Below, one piece after another: positions 12,101 to 21,800 of a DNA stretch of 31,115 nucleotides. A program made the translations under genes and the position numbers. The notes beneath the pieces were generated by a model. That model ran no database searches and was not told where the DNA came from. It was given only the letters and a program-made list of their open reading frames with translations. The DNA is taken from NCBI GenBank assembly GCA_002118135.1, contig BDIU01000494.1, forward strand, positions 1 to 31,115. Direction: 5' to 3'. Position 1 is the stretch's first letter. Every line of letters starts with the position of its first letter. The stretch is from Trebouxia sp. TZW2008 (lineage: Eukaryota > Chlorophyta > Trebouxiophyceae > Trebouxiales > Trebouxiaceae).

Positions 12101-14452
12101 ACAGATTGAGGCGGACAGCACACATGAAGCAATGTGCTAGCTGTGGTGCTTGCCTCATTCTGTCAAGGCGAAGTCAGCAAGAGCATATACAGCCATGGCA
12201 TCTAGCCACAGCAAGCACTGCTGCGTATAATTCACCACTTGACAGATTGAGGCAGATGTCACAAACAAAGCAATGATCAAGTTTTGGTGCTTGCCCGACC
12301 TTTCAAGGCAAAGCCAGCAAGAGCATGCACAACTATGACATCTGGCTATAGCAAGCACTGCTGCATAGAGTCTGTTCTTGACAGATTGAGCCAGACAACA
12401 CAAGGTCAGCAAGAACATGCACAACTAGCATCATAAAGCACTGCTGCATAGAACACTATGTAAAGGACTGCTGCATAGTCACACAGCTCACTGTGTACAA
12501 AGTGAAAGCATTGGTATGCAGGCCCAACTAGAACAGCATCTGAGCAGGAGGAAAGATCCAAGGCTGTTGCTCACGCACACATCATTCAGGTAAGAAAACG
12601 CTTAAAAAAGCTATCGTGATCTGTGCAGGTCGCAGTCCAAAACTTCTGCGACTTGCATAGCACATGCCAGGCTTTCCACGTACAGTACTGCTTCTACTGC
12701 TTCGCGTTTGTGCCAAAAGGCACTGTGTTTTGCAGAGCCTGTTGCTTGAATGTAAACAGCTTGCGCCCCTAAAGTCTTGCTTGATGCCCCTGTCCACCCG
12801 CTTGCCTGCAAGCTTGCAAGAGTGTCAGTAGCTCTGACCACATGCATTGCTGCCCTGACTGCTTACACTGGAAGTACATGCAAATTTTCTCAACTGTCAA
12901 TGCTGTCATGTTTACCAAAAGCTCATTCCCTCATGCTCACCTCCATGCCCTCTGAAGGTGTGAGACAAGCAATTTTACAAGCGTTGCGTAAGATGAAGCA
13001 TATACTATGCAGGACTTCTTGGACAACAGCTCCAGCCAGTTGACATATCATGGCTTGGTCTCACTGAGAGAAGGTTTGAGGCCTAATGAGCTGGCAGTCT
13101 TCTTCAGGAACAACCACTTCAACACCATCTTTCTACACAGGGGAGCGTTGCATATCCTGGTCACTGATCAAGGCTATGAATATGAGAAGGTCAGCTGCTG
13201 GTACTTATGCCTTTGAGCAATGACTGGAAGCATGCCCTGCACAGCCTTGACATCGATGCCGTGCTCACAGGTCAACTATTGCATGCTGTTGTTTTACATG
13301 GCTATATGCAAGCATTCCCTTGCTGTAAAATCTGCTGCAGGCATAATGCATCATGTATGTCACTTATTGTCACTGCCTGGCCGCCTGCAATTGTTGCTTC
13401 ACGAGCTGCTTCTGTAGACTTCTGTGAGCCTGAGCCATGCAGCTAACAGTCAACTGCTGCCAAGCCAAAAGCTACCTATCACATCATGCCAGTCACGTTA
13501 CAGCACTGTGCTGTTTGTTGCAGCATGTTGTGTGTCAAACTCATGCTTTTTCCCCTCTCAGTGCTGTGCTGCCTGTTGCAGCAAGCTGTGTGTCAAAATC
13601 TTGAATTGCCCTTGAAACCACTGTGTTGCCCATTACAGCATGTTGTATGGGAGAAGCTGGACGACCTGACTGGCAACACCCAGTTCCTGAAGGCAGACTT
13701 CACGCCCTATGGCAGCACCAGCCTTGAAGAGCAGGCCTCTGATGCTGCAGACCTGGTGCAGGCTGCCTTTGCTGGCAGAGGGCCAAGCAAGCCTCAAACT
13801 GGTAAGACTTGCACTGTTTTCCTTCCTGCTTTGAGAGTGCTGCAGACCCAGTGCAGGCCACCGTTGCCAGCGGAGGCCGTTAAGTCTAGCTCCACAACAA
13901 CATTCCTGCAATATATAGGTTTTCTGCATATGCCTGTGTTGTCAGGGCTTGACATGACAATGATCTGTGTCGCTCAAACAGGTTGAGATCTCAACCTGGC
14001 GTGAATATTGTCAATGACTACAAACAGGCATAGTGTACCATCAATTTACAGAATCCCTAGCTTTGTCTTTCATCCTCATCCTATATATTTTACCATGCGC
14101 AGGTTCAGGAGCTGTTGATGCTGACTTTGCCCTGGCCCTGCAACTGCAAGAAGAAGAGGAGCGCAGAGCATCAGCACACAATCAGCAGGCACAGCAGCAG
14201 CAGCATCAACAACAGCAGCAAGCAGGTGCAGGCCAATCACGGCAGCATAGGTCCAGCAGCAAGCCGCAGCAAAGAGGCAGTTCACATGGCAGGCTGCCTA
14301 GCGGGCAATCTCGAGGGCAGGCCTCACAGTCATATGCAAACCCTTTGATGCAACAGCAGGGTCAACGAGCTCAACAGTCGCAGCAGCAGCAGCAGCAGAC
14401 GTCTTTTGGTAGTGCAGTGTCGAAGTTCTTTGGATGGGGTTCCAAAAAGTGA
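9135..14452 (+). CDS. MINDY: MINDY-family (FAM63) deubiquitinase with large internal insertion
   Basis: MINDY enzymes are cysteine proteases that trim Lys48-linked polyubiquitin. Exons: 9135-9317, 9443-9703, 9936-11739, 12537-12589, 13013-13189, 13639-13801 and 14103-14452, giving about 996 residues. The third donor could instead be 11676|11677; both leave phase 1. ATG 9135 was chosen because GTG 9132 just upstream is not a normal nuclear start. QNENGPCPLLAIAN carries the oxyanion Gln (residue 29) and catalytic Cys (35), spaced as in human MINDY-1 Gln131/Cys137. DVNVRF, DLLDISLVHGWLVDPQ and SYNELVEQL follow. After an insert of roughly 575 low-complexity residues the domain resumes with IIQ|DFLDNSSSQLTYHGL and FFRNNHFNT (catalytic His), LVTDQGYEYEK and HVVWEKL. 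A UIM-like LQLALAISLEQQE lies near residue 550. A MIU-like DADFALALQLQEEEE begins the last exon, followed by Gln-rich sequence. Cytosolic or nuclear action is expected; there is no signal peptide. Confidence 0.92.
11775..11827 (-). repeat. Dispersed SINE-like repeat, copy A
   Basis: On the minus strand this reads GTGCTAGACAGGCTCAGCGA, then GCCCAGCTAGGTACATACT and GGAGCAATC. It is truncated relative to the other copies and lies in an intron of the MINDY gene, antisense to it. Confidence 0.7.
12097..12480 (+). repeat. Minisatellite of about 140-base units, about 2.7 copies
   Basis: Units begin TTGACAGATTGAG at 12098, 12239 and 12378, so the period is 139-141 bases. Each repeats GTGCTTGCC, a CAGCAAGAGCATR segment and AGCAAGCACTGCTGC in the same order; the third unit is truncated. 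It lies entirely in a MINDY intron. Confidence 0.85.
13501..13645 (+). repeat. Triplicated 3' splice-site region before MINDY exon 6
   Basis: The acceptor zone is repeated three times: CTGTTTGTTGCAG|CATGTTG, then CTGCCTGTTGCAG|CAAGCTG, then TTGCCCATTACAG|CATGTTG. The AGs end at 13523, 13581 and 13638, 58 and 57 bases apart. Only the last opens into family sequence (HVVWEKL). The two upstream sites have better pyrimidine tracts and could compete. Confidence 0.8.
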
Positions 14453-15122
14453 TGTTGTACAACACGTTAGACAATCTTCTAGACTAGTACTCTGCAGAGG
14501 TCGCCTTAGTAATGCCTCGAGGCCAAGAATCTCATGTCTGTCTTCACGTGGCTAGACAGCTCAAGTGTGTTTCTATTGCAGCTGTGTACATTACTGATCA
14601 AATCTCCACACTTGTGCAGCCCAAGCATCACGCCCAGGCACTCACGCAAAGCTCTTTCGAAAGAAATCTGTGTGCAGCCAATAGACATTAAAAACCGTCC
14701 TATTGACGAAGTATATCTTGACTTCGAAGCAGATATCAGTCACAACATCTCATCATTGCACATCTGACTGCCTCATGCAAACTTTTGCTTGTTGCACCAG
14801 GTTGCCAGAAAGATGCATTTTGAATGCCGATGCTTCAGCATCAACGTACGTAAGGCTCTACAGCATCAGAGCATACCCAGTGCTAGGATGCAATGGCGCA
14901 ATGTCAAATCTGCTTCCAGAAGCAGGTCTCTGAGGCATGCCAACAAAAAGCTGGAAAAGAAGCACGGCTGTGTGTCTTGACAGAGATCATGAAATCAACA
15001 GCGCCATTGGCAGTCAATGGAAGGAATCACCTGCAAAACAGGGTAATGTACACAAAACAAGCACAGGAACACTTGATGTGGTCAGTGTCAAATGTTTGAA
15101 GTCAATGGGAAAACAACACGAC
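14453..15122. other. Intergenic region between convergent genes
   Basis: The MINDY gene ends at 14452 and the first DUF155 gene ends, on the other strand, at 15123. This space should hold both 3' UTRs. The open frames present lack splice or family support. Confidence 0.5.
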
Positions 15123-16530
15123 CTACTGTCCTACCCAGCCCAAAATGCTGGCACATTCAAACAGACCAACAACTACCTCAACAACAATCAGCCAAATGAC
15201 GATCCACTCCAGCCTTGCTGTGTGGAAATTATTCTGATGATCCCGCAACATGTTGAGCATTTCTGTCAACACCTGAAACCGACTATTGAGCACCTCTATT
15301 CGATCTTCGAGCTCCATGTACTCATTGACCTTCTTATACAGGGTTTGCAAGCTATCAGGCGCACTCCAGAAGAACTCTGGTGTATCAAGCACAGTTGAGA
15401 GCAGGTTGACTGCGCTTTTCTGCAGAAAGACTTTGCCTATGACCTTGGCAATGTCCTTTCTGGGTAGATTGATTTTGCCTGTTGATGCCAGGGTTTCTGG
15501 CAAGTCCCTGGTGCTGTTGACAATCTCCAAGACCCGTTCCTCAAAGATGCAGAGCTTTGTGGATTGCGCAAGCGCATGGGAAATTGACAGTTTGATTCGA
15601 TGATCATTACTGAGGCGATGGTTGATGGTGATGGTGTCATTCTGTATGTGGGGCCTCTCATTTGCCACATAGTGGAACTGGAACTCGTCCACTTCAACTT
15701 CTGAAGGTTGCAGCGCATTCTCCTCGCATGGGCGCACAACATTATCCAGTATGTCGTTCTCTTGTTTTGGAGAGAGGCCCCAGAAGGCAACAACGCCATA
15801 GTCAAAGTAGAACACATCTCCAACTGATTCTTCTCCTAGGCTGCCATATTGTCCATACAGAGACTCAGAATAGCTGTGCAGCAGAAACCTGGGACCTCGT
15901 TCCTTCAGCTTTTTGTCAAGCATCTTCCTGTCCAAGCTCTCAGCAACACAGTACATGGTGATACGACCACGCGTGCCAGGATCCACAGGTTGATCTTGAA
16001 GGTCCTGCGTGGGTGGAAATGTGCTATGCATTGCTTGCATCACAACATACTGCTTTCTTCTGGCATGCATTACGCGTTGCCCCAGAGATGCCCTGTGCAT
16101 ATGCAGCAAGGGAAGCGAGCAGCACCTCAAAAACAGTGGATGGCACGTCCATAGTATGCTGCCTCCGCATTTGATCTGCTCCTTCATCGAGCTCCTCTGG
16201 AAGTGATACAAACTTGTCCTTGACTCGTGCTCCAGGTGCTGGCTGCAAGGTTCAGTCCGGCAGTGGGACAATTGTGACAAGCGCAGTGTGACATGCCAGG
16301 AGTGCAGATCGCACTACACAAGCAATACTCGGTACCTGGCCTGGCGCTATCGTAGGTTTGCCCGGTCCTTTCGGATTTGGTCTCGCTGCTGGACGTCTCT
16401 GATCTGGGCCAGGACTGACTCTACGATTGAGAGGATACTCACGGCTACTGCTGCCGTCTTTAGGCGGCGACGAGGCCCTGAGCGGCGCGTAGCCTTGTTT
16501 CCGGGCATTAGCCTGCGCAGGGGGCGCCAT
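15123..16530 (-). CDS. DUF155 (RMND1/RMD1/RRG family) membrane protein, downstream copy
   Basis: DUF155 proteins include human RMND1 and plant RETARDED ROOT GROWTH, which act at mitochondria; the biochemical role is unclear. Exons, reading down the minus strand: 16530-16336, 16242-16126 and 16004-15123, giving 397 residues. The domain begins at PGTRGRITMYCVAESLD and includes GDVFYFDYGVVAFWGLS, ALAQSTKLCIFEERV and LDTPEFFW. A C-terminal hydrophobic segment, LEWIVIWLIVVEVVVGLFE, is a single tail-side membrane anchor. The N-terminus is Arg/Pro/Ser-rich and could target an organelle. Start MAPPAQ at 16530 is the best guess; an upstream in-frame Met also exists. The second intron (16005-16125) is absent from the neighbouring paralog and covers residues that the paralog encodes. 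Without that intron the gene would be frameshifted there. Confidence 0.85.
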
Positions 16531-17102
16531 CCTATGTGTCAGGCCCCTGCAAAGCTTGATCATCAGCGGTCGCGATGGTGCACAACATGGCGTGACTTTG
16601 GTCAAGCAACCACGCACAGACGGGAAGAAGATCAATCACCATTTACTAAGTGTGCAGAGCTTTGCAAAACCACTCAGTCTGGTGACCATCATTCAAAGCA
16701 GACCTGGCCAGTGCAGATTTTCGATGTTGCAAGAGGGCACATCATTTGGCGGGTGTCGATGAGAAAGACACATGCTTGCTGACACCTGCTTACAGACTGC
16801 GCAGTGCACGCATGCCATTAGCAATTCTAATAGAATGAACGCCCAATTGGGCATTAACGTTTTTGCAAGCTGATCAGGCTTTGCCAACGACACGAATGTG
16901 CTGTTGAAGACTCAATCCCACAATCAGGCGACTACAGCTACAGAATCCACACAAATATACGCACTAGAGCTGATAAAACTAGACAATTTACCTAGAGTGT
17001 TCACACCTAAAGGGACATCAGGGCCTGTAAATTTCATCCAGACACCAAAATAGAGGTACATTTAGCACACACAGTGCAGAGAAAGGAGACACGCTTGTGT
17101 AT
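16531..17102. other. Intergenic region between the DUF155 paralogs
   Basis: This contains the promoter of the downstream DUF155 copy and the 3' flank of the upstream copy. No gene, clear promoter motif or repeat was identified. Confidence 0.5.
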
Positions 17103-18545
17103 CTAGGCCTTATGCCAGCCAACCAGAGCAGTGCATTCAAACAGACCTACCAAGACACAGACGACAATCAACCAAATGACAATCCATTCTAGTGCTGCTG
17201 AGTGCGAATTATTCTGATGATCCCGCAACATGTCAAGCATTTCAGTCAAGACCTGATACCTATTGTTCAAAACCGTCACCCTCTCTTTGAGCTCCATGTA
17301 CTCATAGACTCGCTCATACAGAGTTTGCAAGTTGTCTGGCACTTCCCAGAAAAACTCTGGTGTATCCAGCACACTTGACAGCAAGTTCACTCTGCTCTTC
17401 TCAATGAACACAGTGCCAATCAGCTGAGCAATGCGCTTTTTGCTCAGTATGATCTCCCCTGTGTTTGCCAAATGCTCTGGCAGATTCTTTGTTTGCTCAA
17501 TGATGTCAAGCACCCTGGCCTCAAAATGCACCAGTTTTGTCGACTGAGCCAGAGCGTGGGAGATGGCAATCTTGATCATGTGATTGCGATGAACTCTGTA
17601 GTCTATTGTGACGGTGTCGTTCTGTATATGCGCCCTCTCATTAGCTGCATAGTTGAACTGAAACTCATCTTTGGCAGCTTTTGCTGGGGGCAAAGGGAAC
17701 TCCTGACAGGGTGCTACAAGGTTCTTCAGCACATCTTGCTCCTGCTTTTTGCTCAACCCCCAAAAGACCACGACGCCATAGTCAAAGTACAGCACATCGC
17801 CAACAACGCCATGCTCCAGCTCACTGTATTTGCCATACAGAGCATCTGGATAGCTGTTAAGCAGGAACTGTGGCCCTCGCTGCTTGAGCCGACTGTCCAG
17901 CATCTCCCTGTCTAGACTGTCTGCTACACAGTAGACTGTAATACGACCTCGTGTACCAGGTCCGACTTCTGGCTCGGCAACACCATCCTGCAGAAGTAAA
18001 CTTTCTAGCGCACTCATCGCCAAAGAAAGCTCAGATTGCTTGCGAGCATGTTGCTGTATCACCTGTGCAACTGGAGCTGTTGAGCTGTCTTGCTGAGCTG
18101 CCTCCGTGACATCATCGACATCAACAGGAAGGGGCACAAACTTGTCTCTGACCCTCGGACCTGGGGCAGGCTGCATGCACAACAAAAGAGGTCCACGAGA
18201 GCCATAAACGCCAAATGAGATGACAGTCACAGGCAACGCAGATGAGCAAGCACGGTATGGCTTGCTTGTGATTATGACGGCAGGTCTTTTTACCTGGCCA
18301 GGGGCAAAAGTTGTCTTGCTTCCCTGCTGCTGCAGGTTCTTGGAGAGCGTTCGCTGCAGCGGCCTGCGAGGCTCGGGACTGCGAATCCGACCTGTACTTG
18401 CACTCCTTGACTCCCTGAAAGCTGTCTTTGCGTCTTTTGGCGGAGAGCCTGGTGTGAACCCGACTTGACGGTGTCTGGGATCGTTTACACCTGCCTCAGC
18501 AAATGGAGTTTTCTGAATCGCGGCTGGCATTGATTGAGGATTCAC
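17103..18545 (-). CDS. DUF155 (RMND1/RMD1/RRG family) membrane protein, upstream copy
   Basis: This is the tandem paralog of the gene at 15123-16530, with the same domain order: GRITVYCVADSLD, GDVLYFDYGVVVFWGLS, HALAQSTKLVHFEARV, SSVLDTPEFFW, then the membrane segment LEWIVIWLIVVCVLVGLFE near the C-terminus. Proposed exons are 18545-18294 and 18170-17103, giving 439 residues. The intron at 18171-18293 sits at the same place as intron 1 of the paralog (APGQ|PAPG). It is 123 bases long with no in-frame stop, so the unspliced reading is an uninterrupted 480-codon frame; I take the extra 41 codons as intron because the paralog's intron there is not open. The N-terminal 84 residues are basic and Ser/Pro-rich, which is compatible with mitochondrial or plastid import. 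The gene is divergent from the coiled-coil gene at 18883. Confidence 0.9.
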   Translation of the reverse strand: MNPQSMPAAIQKTPFAEAGVNDPRHRQVGFTPGSPPKDAKTAFRESRSASTGRIRSPEPRRPLQRTLSKNLQQQGSKTTFAPGQVKRPAVIITSKPYRACSSALPVTVISFGVYGSRGPLLLCMQPAPGPRVRDKFVPLPVDVDDVTEAAQQDSSTAPVAQVIQQHARKQSELSLAMSALESLLLQDGVAEPEVGPGTRGRITVYCVADSLDREMLDSRLKQRGPQFLLNSYPDALYGKYSELEHGVVGDVLYFDYGVVVFWGLSKKQEQDVLKNLVAPCQEFPLPPAKAAKDEFQFNYAANERAHIQNDTVTIDYRVHRNHMIKIAISHALAQSTKLVHFEARVLDIIEQTKNLPEHLANTGEIILSKKRIAQLIGTVFIEKSRVNLLSSVLDTPEFFWEVPDNLQTLYERVYEYMELKERVTVLNNRYQVLTEMLDMLRDHQNNSHSAALEWIVIWLIVVCVLVGLFECTALVGWHKA

Positions 18546-18882
18546 AGGATCTCATGCGTGCATGCAGAATCACTGCAGAGAGCCATGTTATCTGACCGCT
18601 GTCGCCGGTTCTCTGGTTGACATTTAGCTGCAAGCACTTAGTGTGCACATATGACTAATAGCGTGCTGCGCTACTTCGGCATTGACTGCGGCAAAACGTT
18701 TGACCGCTGCAGCGACAGACGACAGTGCACTGCCTACAGTTGCTGACATGCGTTTGGTCGAGGCCTCACGCAAAATCAGCGACTGGGCGCCGGCTGGACC
18801 ATACGGCCGTGTCGGTGTCGAAGCAGGGCTGACGCAGCCTTGATCATAGCAAAGCGTCTGGCAGCTGTTTCGCGACAAATCG
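18546..18882. promoter_or_regulatory. Divergent promoter region, DUF155 gene and coiled-coil gene
   Basis: Two genes are read outward from this 337-base space, so both promoters should be here. I see no TATA-like box, and the assignment rests on gene orientation alone. Confidence 0.4.
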
Positions 18883-21800
18883 ATGTCTCATGATGGAGAC
18901 AGCATCTTTAACTTTTCACTGCAATCTTTCGGATTTGGCTCGTCGTCTCCGGATTCTGCAGGTGTGCAACTCGTTGAGCCTCACGCTGCAGCTGGCAAGG
19001 AAGAGGTACGCACTAAAGTTTGGACTCACTTGCAGACTCAGGAGTTGGGTTTGTCTTCGGCAAACAGAAATCTGCCAGCAGCGCTGTTCCACGGCGTGCC
19101 ATCAAGCCGAACAGATCGCCAACCCATCTTGCACCCTCAAATTTGTCCAGTGCTGACGGTAGCATCACTCTAACAGCCCAGCTTGTTGAGCTGCAAGCTG
19201 TTGCACCGAAATAGCTTACTTCTGTGAATTTGCACGCAGATGTACAGGCAGCACCTGCAAGCCCAAGCAAGTCAGATACCCTGTTGTCCACACACCAAGT
19301 GAGCCCTGAAGCATCAGCCCAGATAGCTAATCTCAAAGCTGAGAATGCCAAGCTTGAAGCAGCGCTTGCACAGCACAGTGACATTGCCCAACAGCAAGCC
19401 ATTGCATCAGCAGAGCAGCTCAAGTCCCTCCAGGCTGACCTGTCTACTGGCAAGAAGATCCAGACAGCATTGACTAAAGAGCTGAGACTCCTGCAGAGGG
19501 CAAAAGCACAGGCTCAGCCAAAACTAGCTGACCTTGAAAGCCAGGTGACTCATTCATCCATGCATGCATGAGAGACACATGTTAGGCAGGCTCAGGGGTC
19601 CCAATGAGGCGATGCAGCAGCAGAGTTTGCAGATGGGCTGTGCAGTTTCTGTTGGTCTCGCCTGTTCTCGCACATTTTTCAAAGCACTGAATGAAGATTC
19701 TACGTGAACCTCAGGGTCACACATGAATGCAACATGACTATTGATTTGACATCATCTTGAAAGTCCCCCAGTTTGACCCTAAGGCAATGATAATAGTCGA
19801 TGATTGACTTCTACAGAGGGTATAGGCTAACTGCAGGACCTGCAACCTTGAGAGCCAGGTGATTACAGCATCAAACAAAGACTTTCAACCGCACATATGC
19901 TATGTATGTGTGACACATGTCTTGTCTGGCCGAGCTGGCTTGTTCACGCCAGGTGATGCAGCAGCAACACTCGCATATGGGCTGCGCAAGTTTTTCTTAG
20001 TCTCATTTGTTTTCACATACTTCATGTATTGCTAAAGGAGGCTTCTATTTAGCAGACACAGTTGACATGAATGCAACATAACTATCAATTTGACAATGTC
20101 TGAACAGGCCCCTCCATTGCATCTCAACGCCAGTACTGATTGCTGGCTTGCTTGCTTGCTTGGATTGTTGACTGATTAAATTGATTGATACACTGATCAA
20201 ATGACTATTCAATGATCAATTGATCATTGTTTCTGCCTGTGTCATAGGTGACCACCTTGACTGCCCAATCTGTGGTGGATCAGAAGCAGATCAAGCAGCT
20301 GCAAGTCCAGCAAGCAGTGAATGCTTCTGCAACTGCTCACAAGTCTTCAGACACAGAGCTAAGCACCCTGCAGAATGCACATGACAAGCTCAAGCAGCAG
20401 TCAGTCACGGACCAGCAGCTGTTAAGGCAGCTGCAAGATGAACATGACAAGCTCAAGCAGCAATCAGCCGCAGACAAGCAGCTGTTGAGGCAGCTACAAG
20501 ATGAACATGACAAGCTCAAGCAGCAGCTAGCTGCAGACAAGCAGCTGATGAGGCAGCTACAGGGTGAGCTTGCCAACATTGAAAAGGCAGAGCAGGCTCA
20601 GCAAAGCAACGCAGCAGAGCGATGCAAGGCTCTCACTGCTCAAGTTGAGCAGCTGCAGCATGAGCTTGCCAGCAGTCAACAGGGAGAGCAGGCTCATCAA
20701 AGCAGCACAGCTGAGCAACACAAAGCTCTTACTGATCAAGTTGAGCAACTGCAAGCCCAAATTCAGAGTGAGCAGGATCGATGCAAGCAAGTGACAGCAG
20801 AAGCAGCCTTGTTTAGAAAGCAGGCACATAAGGATCCACAGTGCAGTAAGGCATCTGTCAAAGAGGCAAGTCAAGCCAAAGCTGCTCTGCTTCAAGCACA
20901 GCAGGCCGCCAAAGCAGAGCAGGCGCAGCTGACTAAGCTGGAAGCTGAGCTGGCAGATGTCAAAGCTGATCTGGCACAGCATGCACAGCAGCTACAGGCT
21001 GCTGAGGGTCAGCGTGCTGAGCATGCTGAGCTTCAAACTGCTCACAGTGCGCTTGCACAGCAGCTGCAGACTGCAAAGGAAGGTCTGGAAGAGCATGCTG
21101 ATGAGCTACAAGGTTTGAAGGCACAGCGTGCACAGCAGGCAAAGGCTGCAGAAGACCAGATTGTACAGCTGACAACAGAGTTGCAGCATGCACAGCGTGA
21201 ACAGCAGGCTGCCTCAGGTGAGAGCGATTTGTCTCATGAGCTGCAGTCTGTCAGGCAAGAAGCAGCACTGCAGCTAGAAGCTGCTAAGGAAGCTGCAGCT
21301 CAGCATGCTCAGCAGCTTCAGACATTCAAAAGTCAAGCGGCTGAAGAAGTACAGATCGCCAAAGACGAGGCGGCAAAGCATGCACAGCAGCTGAAAGCAG
21401 CTAGGGCAAGGTCAGCACAGCATGCCCAGCAGATCAGGGCGCTGGAGCAGCAGGCACAGCAGCAAGTTCAAACCGCTCAAGAGGAAGCAGCAAAGCATGC
21501 ACAGCAGCTTGACACAGCCAAAGCTGCATCAGCACGTCATGCTGAGCTTCTCAAGGCAGCGCAATACAAGGCAGAGCAGGCAATTCAAATTGCCAAGGAT
21601 CAAGCAGCACAGCATGCACAGCAGCTCAAAGCCGTCAAAGCTGAGTCAGCAAAACAGGCACAGCAGCTCAAGGCATTGCAGGCAGAGGCTGCTCAGCGTG
21701 CACAGCAGCTTCAAGCAGCTCAGTCAAGCATGCGCGAAGCCAACGCCAGCAATGCAAGCAAGCAAGAAGACTTCAGCTCACAGGAGTCTGCCTTAGCGAA

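Larger units (their letters stand above)
11740..12536 (+). other. Intron of the MINDY gene with repeats
   Basis: This intron of about 800 bases holds one SINE-like copy (11775-11827) and a minisatellite of about 140-base units (12097-12480). The next exon (12537-12589) is short but restores the conserved residues just before the DFLDNSS motif. It has a strong CAG|GTAAGA donor. Confidence 0.65.

Noticed and set aside
12993..13012. Alternative acceptor at 12991-12992 for the MINDY exon
   Set aside because: The exon 12537-12589 gives a better phase 0 join at 13013 and restores conserved residues before DFLDNSS.
13207..13638. Plus-strand open frames rich in Cys and Leu
   Set aside because: They lie in the MINDY intron and arise from the repeated pyrimidine-rich acceptor sequence; only the part after 13639 has family homology.
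16288..16782. Plus-strand open frame of 164 codons
   Set aside because: It overlaps DUF155 exon 1 in antisense, is Arg/Trp/His-rich in the way of a shadow frame, and has no motif.
17103..18545. Uninterrupted 480-residue DUF155 reading
   Set aside because: Bases 18171-18293 match the position of a GT-AG intron in the paralog, so 439 residues is preferred, though retention is possible.
19836..19857. Possible 22-base micro-exon CTGCAG|GACC...CCAG|GTGATT
   Set aside because: It would break the phase between exons 19544 and 20248, which join cleanly without it; it is probably a duplicated relic.
20337..20982. Cys/Leu/Ser-rich minus-strand frames opposite the coiled-coil exon
   Set aside because: They are reverse-strand shadows of CAG- and AAG-rich coiled-coil codons.
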